This document shows, in pieces, positions 41,058 to 52,400 of a stretch of DNA of 64,000 nt. Under the pieces are notes generated by a model, which was not told the origin of the DNA, did not search any database, and was given only the letters and a program-made list of their open reading frames with translations. Both the position numbers and the translations under genes were made by a program. Source of the stretch: Macrolepiota albuminosa (taxonomy: Eukaryota > Basidiomycota > Agaricomycetes > Agaricales > Agaricaceae); NCBI GenBank assembly GCA_027475525.1, contig JAMWFC010000070.1, positions 310,001 to 374,000 on the forward strand, read 5' to 3'. The stretch's first letter is position 1. Every line of letters begins with the position of its first letter.

Positions 41058-43499
41058 CTAATGCTGGGCCCTGGACCTCTCTCTCCCCCCACCTCGCCTC
41101 CCCCTTCCCCCTCCCCAGGCCAACCTCAGAACCCCTCCCCCATCCCCTCTGGGCTGTGCTCCCGCAGCGTCTCCTCTGCCAGCTGTTTTCAGGACGGGAG
41201 AGGCTCGCCCTCATCTAAGACCCTCTCAAACCATGAACCCGGAGCGGGCACATTCCTCTGCTGGTGTGCCAACACTACTTGCCCCAGCAGACCAAGGCCC
41301 TGCTCCACCCCGGGGGTCATCACTTCTGGGCGCTGCCCCTCCTGCAGCAACGTGAGTGCTGTGGCTGCCCTGTCCAGGAGCAAACGGTGCTCCCAGACCC
41401 AGCCTGAGGATGTCAGTAGGAGACCGAATCTGGAAGGGAGGACACTTACTCAACGAAGCCATATGGGCAACCACCACGTCCCGACGTAGAGCCTCTACCA
41501 ACCCCTGACCCTCCGGAAACTCTGCTCCCTGCCCCAGCCTTGCCCTCAGAGCCTCCAACTTGGCCTCCACCTCCCTCCAGGTCCTGGAGCATCACCTCCC
41601 GACCCTCTTTCAGACCTCTCCAGATAGCCGCCTCCTCCCCCATCCCCTCCTCGTGGTCTCCCCGCTCCTGCTCGGCCCGCTCTTGCAAGACCCCAATGTC
41701 AACACCCAGGAGCCTCCTGGACAAGGAGGAGAACACCGCTGGGAACAGGCGCAGTGGGGAGTGTCAGGTTCCGCTGAATCGGGGGCTTTCCGGGAAAGCG
41801 ACGCCCTTACGATGCGGACTTGATCTGCGGATACTCGGGTGTCTGGAACTCCGGGGCTAAGGACTCCGGGGTTCAAGACGAGGACAGGGGGTAATCCCGG
41901 GAGAGGGGACTAGAGTCCGGGAGTTTTGGGTTGGGGGTGGCTGAGAGTTAGAGGGGGTCGAGTCGTGAACCGGAGGTTCTAAGACGAGACCAAGTTAGTA
42001 ACTTAAGAGTCGCGAAGTGCGTACCAAAGCTTAGAGCACGCGAATACTAAGGCGTGCCAGTCAAAGCGTACCAAACCAGGCGTACCAGTCAAACAGAGGG
42101 CACGCAATATCCAAGTAACAGTTATGCAAAGTATGTAATATCAAGACTACCGAATACAACAGGGAGCTACACTATAAGTACTGCGGGGCCGGGTCTCGGG
42201 GTTCCGGGATGTCTGGGATGGGTTCCGGGGTTTATTGAGTAGCGGCAGGGGCTGTATACCGGGATCGCGCGTGTGGGGCGCGCGATCAATTGACGCGGAT
42301 GGAGCCGTGATGCGTGATGCGTGATGGCCGGCACGAGTCGCGTGATCTGATCGTTGATCGGGGCTGGTGACGGCTGATGGCGGTCCTTGATGCGCGTGAT
42401 GGCGGTGTCGGCGGTCGTGATGGCGGGGCGTGTCCTGTGGGGTCGGAGGGAGGGTCCCGGAGGGTGTTCCGGGGGTGTCCCAGGGTGGGCCCGGGGGGGA
42501 GGGGTCGTGACAGGGAGACTGGGGACGGGGTCTTCAGAGGCAGATGCACCCTCTTGGAGAGCCCCAAGGGCTTGGCGACGCCCTCCGCTTCTTCTTGTCA
42601 GGACGCCCCCAGCTCCCCCCAGCCCAGATCACCTGGCGCATGATAAGAACCATGGGCCAGCCCCGGCCCCCTACCCGAACTATGCCCCTGCTGCCCAACT
42701 CCTCCCCAAAAACCCCTGTGGGCACCACCTGTGGCCCCCCCTCCAGCTCCGCCATCCAGTCCCTCTCTTCGACCTCCATTCTCTGGGTAACTCCCCCCAG
42801 CGGCCACCCCTGCTCCCAGAAGACACAACGCGCCTTCCACAGCGCTGACACGGAACATCGCTTGTGATTGAGGTGGCATGCCTCACACACGGACGTGTCT
42901 CAGCGGGATGAGGGGCCTGGGACCTCGAACAGACAAAGGACCACCCAACAAGCACAGTGCAAGCACTGCACCAAGGTCAGTGACGAGACTAGAGGTATGA
43001 AACCACTCACCGGTCTATTGCTCACACACCAGGCATGGGCAAGTAGACCCCGGAGCCTCTCCAGGGCCTTCCCAAAGAGCTCCTGTGTTATATCTGCCCA
43101 CACAACACGCTAGTTCTCCAGGACCTCTGAAACTGTCCCCACTGCCATCCCAGAGTGACAGAAATGGGGCACAGGCAGTCTAGGGTAGGGAGGGGGGTGG
43201 ACAGTCATCCACGCAAAAGTGGGCACAGGACAACTCGGGCAGGACTCTGAAAAGCCACTGGGGCCTGTGTCAGAAGCCGGCTGGGACCTGCTTCCAGGGC
43301 AGATTGTTACGTTGTTCTGAAAAAGGAAGGTCAGTCATAGCAAGCGGACAACGTGGCAATACTCACATTGGATAAGCACTGCCACGCACTCATGATCAAG
43401 CCGGCACTGGTATCACGCGTTCCAGGCCTCCTATATGACCAGAGGGGCAACTTTGTTAGTAGGCGGGGGTGTCAGGGAATGTGTCAGCGTACGTGACAT
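41058..43499 (-). pseudogene. Antisense accessory gene of the chromovirus: Zn2Cys6-like cluster plus coiled-coil region
   Basis: Minus strand, convergent with pol. ATG at 43499-43497; exon 1 to 43367 with two stops (TAG, TGA); intron 43317-43366 (GTGAGT..TTTTTCAG); a further exon ends near 43010 (LFGKALERLRGLLAHAW); an exon starting 42965 has six cysteines, CLHCACWVVLC then VCEACHLNHKRC, spaced CX2CX6CX15CX2CX6C, with TGA at 42900-42902 between the halves. Then FWEQGWPLGGVTQR, a linker, the solo LTR, and a Glu/Arg-rich helical part (ERAEQERGDHEEGMGEEAA). It ends with VLAHQQRNVPAPGSWFERVL and TAG at 41058-41060. The start is conserved in E2 and the end in the outer copy. Likely a DNA-binding protein; function unknown. 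Confidence 0.6.
41762..42512 (-). repeat. Solo LTR of the chromovirus family (751 bp) with perfect target duplication
   Basis: TGTCAGG..CGTGACA, flanked by GGGAG on both sides (41757-41761, 42513-42517). Keeps the most CpG sites of any family LTR here (for example GGGCGCGCGATC), so it is the youngest. It sits in the antisense gene of copy C. Confidence 0.95.
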
Positions 43500-43628
43500 G
43501 GTTGAGTTTTGATGGGAAAATTTTTTTTCGATATGTGTCAGGACATGTGCTGGATTCCACGCTTGGACCCCGGCCTGAACTGCCAGCTACATGCACCTTG
43601 GAGGGTCTCGGCGCTGAGGGGGGGGTGA

Positions 43629-44396
43629 TGTCATAACCCCTCCCCTCCGGACCCACCCTGGGACACCCCTGGAACCCCATCCAGGACCCTTCCTCTGACC
43701 CCACAGGATGCACCCCGCCATTACAACTACCAACACCGCCATCACATGCATCAAGGACCGCCATTACCCGGCACCCCCGGCAACCCCGCATCATGGACCC
43801 GGGATCAACTGTCATCAGCCCTCAATCAATGACCGGATCACACCAACAGCTTCCAGGCCATCACGCATCACAGCTCCCTCTGCGCCAATTGATTGCATGC
43901 CCGCATGCATGATCCCAGTATACAGTCTCCTTCCCGCTACTCAATGCCCCCCAGAGCTTATCCCAGACACCCTGGAACCCCAGAGACCCAAACCTGGCCC
44001 CGTAGTACTTATAGTGTAGCTCCCCATTATATTCGCTAGTCTTGATATTAAAATTGTTGTGTGCCCTCTGCTTGATTGGTACGTGCTGGCTGGCATGCTT
44101 TGACTGGCACGCTTGAACAACTGCATGCTCTAAGTTTGGTATGCACTTTGCAACTTACAATTTGTTAACCCGGTCTCGTCTTAGAATCCCCAGTTCCCGA
44201 CTCGACCACCTCCCAACCCTCAGCCTCTAAAACCCAAAACCCCCAGACCAAGTTCCCTTCTCTGGGACCACCCCTTTGCGTCTTGAACCCCAGAGTCCTA
44301 GCTCCGGAGTTCCAGACACTTGAGTACATGTAGATCAAGTCTGCCTCGTAAGGGCGTTGCTTTCCTGGAAAGCCCCCGACTCAGTGGAACCTGACA
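43629..44396 (+). repeat. 3' LTR of chromovirus copy C (768 bp)
   Basis: Inverted relative to the other family LTRs: starts TGTCATAACC, ends AACCTGACA. Preceded by a G-run purine tract. The complementary self-primer segment is seen as AGTCTTGATATTA at 44038-44050. Right flank is the DIRS reverse transcriptase. Confidence 0.9.
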
Positions 44397-45004
44397 GGCA
44401 GATTCAAGAAAGCACTGGAAACGTCCAACTTCCAAGTGACCAAGATATCAGAGGGATGACAATGTTTGGAATTATATAAAACCTGCCCAAATGTCCTCCT
44501 GTTGTTGTACCTAACCTTTGCCTCAGTCTTAGAAATCCTGTCATTGAGACCGGATGCCATATGATCTGTTACCACTCTAGGCTTCCCCTTCTGCCAAACA
44601 ACAAACAGCGGAGATGATTTCATATCTGGGAGAAATTCATCAATAATGATTGGGTCCGACCACCTTCTGGCCTTTATCTCCTTATCCTGAAATTGTCTGA
44701 TAGCATCCAGGTCAGTCTCTTCCATCAAATAATTGTCTAGCAGATCCTCATCATGCAAATCCCAGTTACTGTCGTCAAAGGGCCAGAAGCCTTCTCTAAG
44801 GCCTTTCATCACAGAGCAAATGAAGGGCTGATTTGGATGATCCCAAAGCATAGCTTCGAGAGAATCCACATTAAAAGGAGTCTCGACATGAATGTAATTA
44901 CTCATAGCATGCAATGTATGCTGAATATCTGGATCTGAGAGTAGATTGAGCAGGAGAGAAGGAAGAGGCAATGCAGTTTCCATATCTTGGGCTGAAGGTG
45001 GCAT
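44397..45004 (-). pseudogene. Reverse transcriptase start of the DIRS-like element
   Basis: ATG at 45004. About 200 residues with an acidic N-terminal region, SPLFVVWQKGKPRVVTDH (fingers) and VTWKLDVSSAFLNLP (motif A with its Asp). YR-element reverse transcriptases have this KxDVS-A pattern. Truncated by the chromovirus LTR. Confidence 0.75.
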
Positions 45005-45137
45005 TGAAGAGGCTAAAGAAGAGCTATTCCAAACAAAACCCTGGCAGAACTTAGGAGAGCTATGAGAAAAGGCATTGCGAGAGCATTTACAAGCGGTTGA
45101 AAGAGGTCACGGTCCTCTAGAAATTGCTTCTTCTGTT

Positions 45138-46526
45138 CTATGCATTGAGTCCACCCATTGTTCTAAGAGATTGTCTTCGAGCTCTGAGTTTAACGAGACA
45201 TTCCTCGCTGTCTCTAGCTCTATGCTTGCCACCACACTCGCAGCAGATACCATGCCAGCAATTATTCGTGCACGGCTCAATATTGCAGTAACCAAGATTC
45301 CAGTTTTGACAAATCGTCGTAGCTCGCTTCCTATTCAAAACAAAATAGCCAGGAGCAGGACACTTAAATTCAGAGGATGGATGAGAGGCCGCCACCAAAA
45401 TGCCAAGAAGCTGAGATAGCAGAGGAACATGCAGTTCATTTGGATCATTGAGTCTGAAAGGATTGTGAGAATATCTGGCTTGCATATCCAAATCGAAGCG
45501 AATGGCCAGAGACACTGCTCCGGGAAAAGAATGAGAGAAGTCAATGATTCTGCTGTGATAGAAAGCCAGTTCAGCCCTTTGGTGCAGGTAGAAAGCGAGG
45601 ACGCCATCCACCCATGCATCATAATCGCAAGACCAATCTGATTCCGATGAAATCAATTGGCATGCCGTAGCATGGTCTTTTTTGATAATTGAGAAGCCGC
45701 TCGCAAACTCCTTAAGTTCATCATTATAATTGTATCCCTTGTCCAAAGTAGCGTAGAGTTTTTCAAAATTGACGTAGTGATCGAGAATAATGAGATGCCA
45801 AATCAACCTCAAAATGGGGTCCTTAAGCTTTTTGAGCTGAGCAAGATTAACAAGGGAATCAATGGTCTTCTCCTTGCTGTATTCCTGACGGAGCTCCCAC
45901 GTCTTGGCCACATGAGGGTCGTCTGAGGCTTCATCATGGAAGCATGCGAGGTGTGGCGCAATACCGAGCAAAGAGGAAGGAATTGCCGTGGACTCCGAAT
46001 CTTTGTTTTCAAGACCTCCAGGCAGATTAGTGGCAATACGAATAGTATTTGCCTTATCAGCCTTATGGGAGGGGTCCACTTGATTGAGCAGAGCTGCCCA
46101 CGCAGCAGATTCGATCACCTGGGCATGCAAAGATGATGGAAAAGCCAGACTCTGAACCGGGAGAGTTGCACTATGTTCTGGCTCCAGGGGGTGTGAGGTG
46201 AGAGCTGCGGGCGGAGAGCTCGAGCGAGAGGCTTGAGGGTCAGCCCTGGATTTGGCTTGACAGATTTCAAGTCGTCGATTCGCTGCTTCGATAAAATCCT
46301 GGGCTTCATCCGGCCTGAATCCCAAATCATGTAAGGATAGAACAAGATCTGAGAGAGTCTGCGATCCATCAATGGTTTCATCACCAATTTTTGACCAGCG
46401 TCAGACTTTGCTCGAACTGACTTGAGAGCTTGCTTGCTCTTCAAGCAGGGCTTGGGCCTCGGAAAACTCATGAGCGTGACGACTACATGTCTCACAACGG
46501 CAGGTCTGTGCATTTTCGGCATTCAT
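45138..46526 (-). pseudogene. Gag-like protein of the DIRS-like element
   Basis: One frame from the ATG at 46526 with one TGA at 46401-46403. N-terminal CRCETCSRH, then FRPDEAQDFIEAANRRLEI, a helical middle (WHLIILDHYVNFEKLYATLD) and a cysteine/histidine-rich C-terminus, CQNWNLGYCN ... CWHGICCECGGKH, typical of DIRS Gag in Agaricomycetes. Probably binds RNA. Confidence 0.7.
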
Positions 46527-46652
46527 AAGAAGACTATGATGATGATGTGAAATGAGTAGTATTGACGAAGAAACAAATAGATAAACTAATAGAATACTGG
46601 AGTGAAAGAGTAAGTGAGGGCCCGCGCACGATCTTCCCATCGTGTGCTTACT

Positions 46653-46720
46653 TTAGATATTTCGTCAGAGTGCGGCGCACTGCTAACAGAATATTTAAAA
46701 TGCGAGGACGAAATATCTAA
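46653..46720. repeat. Perfect 14-bp inverted repeat
   Basis: TTAGATATTTCGTC at 46653-46666 and its exact complement at 46707-46720, 40 bases apart. A second perfect hairpin, GGTGAGCC-C-GGCTCACC, follows at about 46727-46743. They lie directly upstream of the DIRS-like Gag and may be part of its terminal repeats. Confidence 0.8.
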
Positions 46721-46850
46721 GGTGAGAGGTGAGCCCGGCTCACCGGGTGGGCATGCCAAAGGGAGAGTCTCACCGATGATTCACGGATGTAAATAAGAAT
46801 TAAATGGAACAGTAAATATAAAAAAAGCACTGAAGAGAGAAGGAAATGCA

Positions 46851-47005
46851 GTGAGAACATGCTAACAATGTGAGAGAGCGCTAACGCGCTCACCTGGGCA
46901 GCAGACGAGGAAGGGGGAAGAGATGCGGTGAGAACATGCTAACAATGTGAGAGAGCGCTACCGCGCTCACCTGGGCAGCAGACGGGGAAGGGGGAAGACG
47001 GAAGA
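46851..47005. repeat. Diverged tandem duplication, period 78 bp
   Basis: GTGAGAACATGCTAACAATG begins both units (46851 and 46929). The units differ at a few bases and each holds an inverted repeat GAGCGC..GCGCTC. Unlike the 77-bp set it has real divergence, so it is genuine. Possibly the upstream control region of the DIRS-like element. Confidence 0.75.
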
Positions 47006-47419
47006 GAGGCTACCCGAGATGTCTGAGACTGCGTGCCATACTGACAACGCCACGGCAACTGCCAGGCCCTGGCACCGTGCCGCGATCGGCACACAGAAAG
47101 GGGAAAGAGGGTGCAAACGAGATCGGAGAAAACTTTCGCGCACGCAGAGGCCTCCGAAAACGCTCACCACCTTCGGCGCTCGCCTTTACGCCGAGTAATC
47201 CTGGTCATGTGATGCACGTGATGAATTTTGAGACAGCGGAAGGCCATCGCACACCATAAAACCCACTACTAAAGTAGCGGGAATAATCCATATGAATGAG
47301 ACGTCACTGAAGATTTTTACCCACTGTAGATACTCAAACGCTTTTTCTTTGCCGTAGGTATAATGTTACAGATCAGATAAATATGTGCTTAGACATCGCA
47401 GTCAAGAAGATTGGCATTC

Positions 47420-49238
47420 TCAGGAAACCATGGCCAGTATTCTCGAATAATCTTGTCTAACGCTCTGGAAAGTTTCTTCCAACTTTTCGAGACGTTCCTC
47501 CTTTTCCAACTGAGCAAGTATTTCCTGGAAGGCACTGTCAGCGACGCGAATACATCGCAAGACGAAGACCTACGAAGTTGAAGCGATAAAGCCTCTCTTT
47601 GACCTGTATTCGATACGCGCGCTCGGCACGAGCATCTGATGAATCAAGACGGAGGAGAAGAAGCATTTCTACTAAACGATGAAACTGCCGCTGCAGAATC
47701 TCGTTCAGTTTACGGAGTACGCCTCACAAGGGTGACTTACGCCAGCGATTTTCAAATCGTTCCGCCATTTCTCCAGCCACACTTTGTCACTCGGAGGACC
47801 CATTTTTCCTCTTGCAATTATGGTGTCTTTTCCGCCCCTTTGACTCTTCCCAGCTCGTCCGACTCTGCCGACACGTCCTCCATCATGTGTTACGGCCTCG
47901 CTACCGAACCCTTCCTCCATAAATTGCCGGTTAGATAACAACATTCGAAGGTCATTCCTGTCTCGAAGGTCCTCAAAAGCTTCAGCAGGATCTTCAACAG
48001 TCAATTCTGCAGTGTTGGGTTGTGAAAGGATGTGTTGATAGATTGCTTTATAGAGTTCCGCTAAATATAAACGTAAGGATAATTTGATTCCGTGCAAAAA
48101 TGGCTTTCTTACATCCATGGCCACGGTGTTGATATGGAGGAAGAATCACAAACTGGCTATGGTTTTGGAAGTCAGCGGCGAAGACTGCGAGTTCACTACC
48201 GGAAACACCTCAGCCTCATACGTGTTTTCTCAGGGAAAAAGTAGAAGGGATAAAGCGATGAGTATCCAACGAAGTGATAGGTTGCTATATTTGGTGTTCC
48301 TCTTCTCTTGCGCTTTTCATATCTGATGTATAGAATAAGCCCTTGCAAAGTCAAAACATTGGAATCCCAACATACAAGATAACAAACTCCCAAGAATCTT
48401 CATCTTCATTGATATATGACCCGGCTTCAATATACAACAAAATGAATATTTGCATCCTGCGGTGGAGCTCTCTAAATCCAGGCGTACTCCAAGTTGCCTA
48501 GGAGCTGTCAAAGAAAGCCATGTACAAGTAAAAAAAGACTTGCATGATACACTTCGAACACCACGGAATTTTCACTGTCTGGGTCTAGATTTTGAAAATT
48601 CGGCGCAGCCTTTCCTTTGTCAGTCGAAGCTGAAGGCGCAGGACGTGTGTAGGAATAGACGAGCCGCCCAGGAGGTTTGAAAGTGGTCGCGTCTTCTTCT
48701 ACGAAAGCGAGAAACTTTTGTTCATCCTTGAAGTACTCTTTTTTTGTCTCAACAAAAGTATGTAAAGGATAAGGCGGAACACACCTGGTGGAATGAAGCC
48801 ACTTAGTGTTCCTTCTACATCGTCTACCGTTGATTCAGAGACAAGTTTGTTGGTGTATTTCACGTTCAGATATTGAGTTAGGGAACCGGACGCGAATCTC
48901 AGCTGGTAACTTTTCCAGTAAGAAATACTCATTTTGGATAGAAATGAACTCACGTCAATTTCAAGGCCTTGGTATCCATACAGCTTTTCATCCTCCCCGT
49001 AAATCTACGCGCATTCGGTCAGGCCACAACAGAGCGGAGCGATAAAACACAGACTGGATAAGTGAAAGTTGGGTGGAATTCATACGATTCATCTTCTGCG
49101 AGGTCCTTAGTATCGTCTGTTGACCGAACTGAGATTGGCGCGCCGCAAAACGTTAATGTCAAAAAGATTGAGGCTGTGTTAATGCTCACCCAGTGTAAGT
49201 TTCAGCGCCTCGTTCGCGTTAGTAGTCCAGTCTCCCAT
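47420..49238 (-). CDS. HAT1: Histone acetyltransferase type B catalytic subunit, HAT1
   Basis: Eleven exons that keep frame to a 435-residue protein: 49238-49190, 49128-49055, 49004-48954, 48902-48785, 48737-48544, 48497-48376, 48322-48209, 48156-48113, 48060-47741, 47690-47574, 47524-47420. N-terminal HAT1 domain: FHPTFTYP, GEDEKLYGYQGLEID, FASGSLTQYLNVKY, VDDVEGTLSGFIPPEYF. GNAT core: RRGTPNIATYHFVGYSSLY and, across an intron, RMRLSQFVILPPYQHRGHG, the acetyl-CoA loop. Then LTVEDPAEAFEDLRD with the conserved acidic pair, and a C-terminus with RQFHRLVEML. It acetylates newly made histone H4 before nuclear import. The intron after 48544 appears to use a GC donor. The small last exon boundary is chosen for frame. 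Confidence 0.92.
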
Positions 49239-49441
49239 ATTGTCTATGGAGTCTTGGCTAGATGCAAGAGGGGTTGGGACAAACAAAGTTCGAGAGACGA
49301 GCGCCGCGGTTTTGACGCGTTATTTGATCTTGTTATAGCGAGAAGATGTCATGTTAATATCTGCACATTATATATTAACTCCTACAGGTATGAAAGAAAT
49401 GAGGGAAACAGAGTAGTAATAATTTATGAATAGGATGATTA
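49239..49441 (-). other. Short spacer between HAT1 start and polymerase gamma stop
   Basis: 203 bases; must hold the HAT1 promoter and the 3' end of the upstream gene. No clear TATA box. Confidence 0.5.
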
Positions 49442-52400
49442 CTAAAGGCGCAGTGGATTAGATCCCAACACCTTTTCTACCAGAGCCGCCCAATCGACCC
49501 CCTCGCCGTCCCCAACAGGTGCAGGTTTTTTTCGCTTCCCACTGGTTGTTTTCTTGGCTTGCTTATTATTCTTTTCATTCCCAATGCCACCAGAGAAGTT
49601 CTGACCAGACACCTTCTGCGCAAGGCCTTTCACTTCACCGAAATCGGTTGTCGCTTGAGCTCGGAGGAAAGCAGCACTTGCTGAGCGGTGGGCCAGACAG
49701 TCCGGAGGATTGTATCCATCAAGATTTCCTACGTACTCTTCATGTGTATCTGCACTCATCGAGTGACCGTCCTTCCACAAGGAGCCACCGTTTGTCTTGT
49801 CGAGTACACCTGTGATATCCAAACTCTCACCGCATGCAATCGGTACAGGTTGGGATGGGGTGACGCAGGGCATATCAACTTCCTTGCGAAGCACGTGGTC
49901 GATGTCAACGGCGGAGAAGAAAGCTACACCCTGTGGTAGATCGTCCATGCCTAGCTTGAATGCGAAAACGCTACGTGTCCATAGATTGGCGATCTGTAAT
50001 GCAAGTGCAGCACGGTATTTATCTTCTTCCTTGACCAGATACCGGAGTTCGTCGTGTACGGATATGAGATAACGCGCGTCAATGTCGTACTTGGTGATCA
50101 GGTGGTCCATTGAGACAATGAGGAGATGGAGATAATCCACGCCGGATGACTGGACAACCCAATTAATACGAGAAGGCATATAGTCAGAACCAAATCCAGC
50201 CGGGAGGTATTCCTTGGACAGAGCATAAGTCACGCCGCAGCCCAATGCCGGCGTCTGTGGTTTATCAGAAAGAGCAATCTCTTCAAGTTTGTTGAAGACG
50301 AAACTCTCGGTGCCGCCGAACCAAAATTTGCGGCCAAACATATCTGTCCGGTGAGTGTTTTTGCCCTTGGTAGACGCATACAAATTCTCGGCAAGCTTTT
50401 GTGCCTCGTCGGGAAGCATTGCAGCATTGGATTGCAGAAGCAGAAGGACAGCGTGACGCATACCTGCACCATAGATTCGCGAGTAATTGAAGATCTTGGC
50501 TTGATCACGCGAAATACCCAGAATGCTAGCCGTCTTCGAGTGAAGATCTGTTCCTGCCGCTTTTGTACCCTCGAGGGTCATCCAACCTATGGCCGTGGCA
50601 CCATGCAACCCAAATTGAGCGTCGCCCATACAACTAGAGATCCACAATTCCTCGGAATCTACATCTGCACCGACGATAGCATATCCGTCGGGAGCCCGCA
50701 CCATAGCTTTGAGCTCTGACCCCACACGATTTTTCTTGGCATTACTAGCCGTCAACCACGTCTTCTCAATGGCACGACGTGTAACGGTACCCATGGTTAT
50801 GACCTGTGGTAGGATGATGCCCCACTTCTTCTTTTCCCCTTCGACAGTCTTGGACACATCAAAGCCCATATTGATCTTTCGGTTCTGCCACACGACCATC
50901 TGGTTCATGATGCGGTCTCGTGCGCTGATCCAGTAGCTACACTGCGCATTCATATCCAGCGCCTCTTTCGCCTCACCTCCCGGACTTTTCAAGGTACCAT
51001 CCTCCGCGTACTTCATAAAAGTCTTACTAAGCGGGCTTCCTACGTTTGCCTTGTCGCCGTCCTTGTGAGGAAGCTTATAGAATAAGAACCCTCCATTTGT
51101 TACTAACTCATTGAGCGCATCATCCGCAGGGTCATAGAACGCCAATGACTTTTGGCGTGTCTGGAACTTAGCATTCTCAGGAACCCGGAATGTCCACCCA
51201 TGTTCGCGTGAATAGTATAGGGGCCATCCCATCCAGGAAAGGCGGAAGAGAAGGGGAGCAATACGATTGCGTACAGTTATGTCGAGCGTACCGGGCGGCA
51301 TACCTTTTTTGGGTTTTGAGACTTCCCAATACCACTTGGGCCAATAAACAGGAGGAGGTTTGACTGGCTTAGCTTTTGCTTTACTCTTCTTCTTCTGCTT
51401 CGGTGCAACAGGAACCTCTTCAGACGCCCCGTCGCCAATGGTAATCATTTCCCAGTCTAATTGTTTCAACCAGACGTCATTCTCCTGCTCGCCTGATTCG
51501 TACACAGTCTTGGCCAGCTGCAACATCTTCGACCGAACATCGTCACTTTTGTCACCTGTAGATACAGCGAGTGCAAGCTCTGAGTCGATTGAAGTCATTT
51601 CGCCGGTTGAGATGAGCTTTCCAACGTGTCGCGATGAAAAAAGTTGAGCAATTTTCTTGCCACCCAAGGTTGGAAGGCGTTGGGCCTTATCCTCATCAAG
51701 ATAGTGCCAACGTTCCTGGTAGGTATATCGAAGAGGATGGCCATTAAAAGAAAGTTTCAAAAGAAGGGGCAATATCCTCTCGTAAACCTTTTTAGAAAAA
51801 GGATCAGCTTGAAATTCCTGATACCAGGCCGGAATACAATTTGTTTGTGAGGATGTACTATCAGGTATTTCTTCGGCTGGTGGGGTAGCCTCTTCAATCT
51901 GCTAAAATCAATCATCATGTCTAATCGTACTTGAACAAGACTCACTGTCTCGGGAGGGACCACTCCTCTTGACTTTCCAGCAACCTTCGGTGACCAATCC
52001 AACTGGCTAAGCCATACATCTTCCTTCCACTTCTCTTCATCGTTCATCAAGGACCTCGCTTCCTGAGCCAAAGCTCTCAGTTTAGTTTTGATACTTTCCT
52101 CCATTTCACGATATACAGCTTCCGCGCGGTGTATATAAGACTCCCACTCATCATTGACAGTAAGAAAACTGGATCCCATGGTAAGAATACCAGCAAAGGA
52201 CACCGGATGGGGACAGCCCGCAAGGAATTCGGGGAGCGCAGCGACATAGACTTGGTACGTCACATCAACATCGCCGGCACAATAATCCAGGTACTCAGTA
52301 ACATTTTCCCGAATATCGTCAGGGGTGGCGGTCAGAAAGTCGTCTCTGATACCTTTGTCTACGTCAATATTGCAATGCAGTTTCGCCACATCGGCAAGGG

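Larger units (their letters stand above)
39373..44396 (+). mobile_element. Chromovirus copy C, 3' half: integrase, chromodomain, antisense gene, 3' LTR
   Basis: Sense is plus. Integrase 39385-40315, chromodomain 40531-40722, antisense zinc-cluster gene 43499-41058 (interrupted by a solo LTR of its own family at 41762-42512), purine tract GAGGGGGGGGTGA before the 3' LTR 43629-44396. The 5' half is missing beyond the outer chromovirus. Its right edge interrupts a DIRS-like reverse transcriptase. Confidence 0.8.
44397..47200 (-). mobile_element. DIRS-like (YR) retrotransposon, 5' part; right limit uncertain
   Basis: Minus-strand order: a repeat-rich upstream zone (46650-47200), Gag (46526-45138), start of reverse transcriptase (45004-44397). 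Cut by the copy C LTR before the catalytic YxDD. No tyrosine recombinase is visible because that half is missing. Assignment rests on the Gag type and the distinctive RT start. Confidence 0.7.

Noticed and set aside
46851..47005. Tandem duplication near the DIRS-like element as a sixth member of the 77-bp set
   Set aside because: Period is 78 and the units have diverged, unlike the five exact 77-bp pairs.
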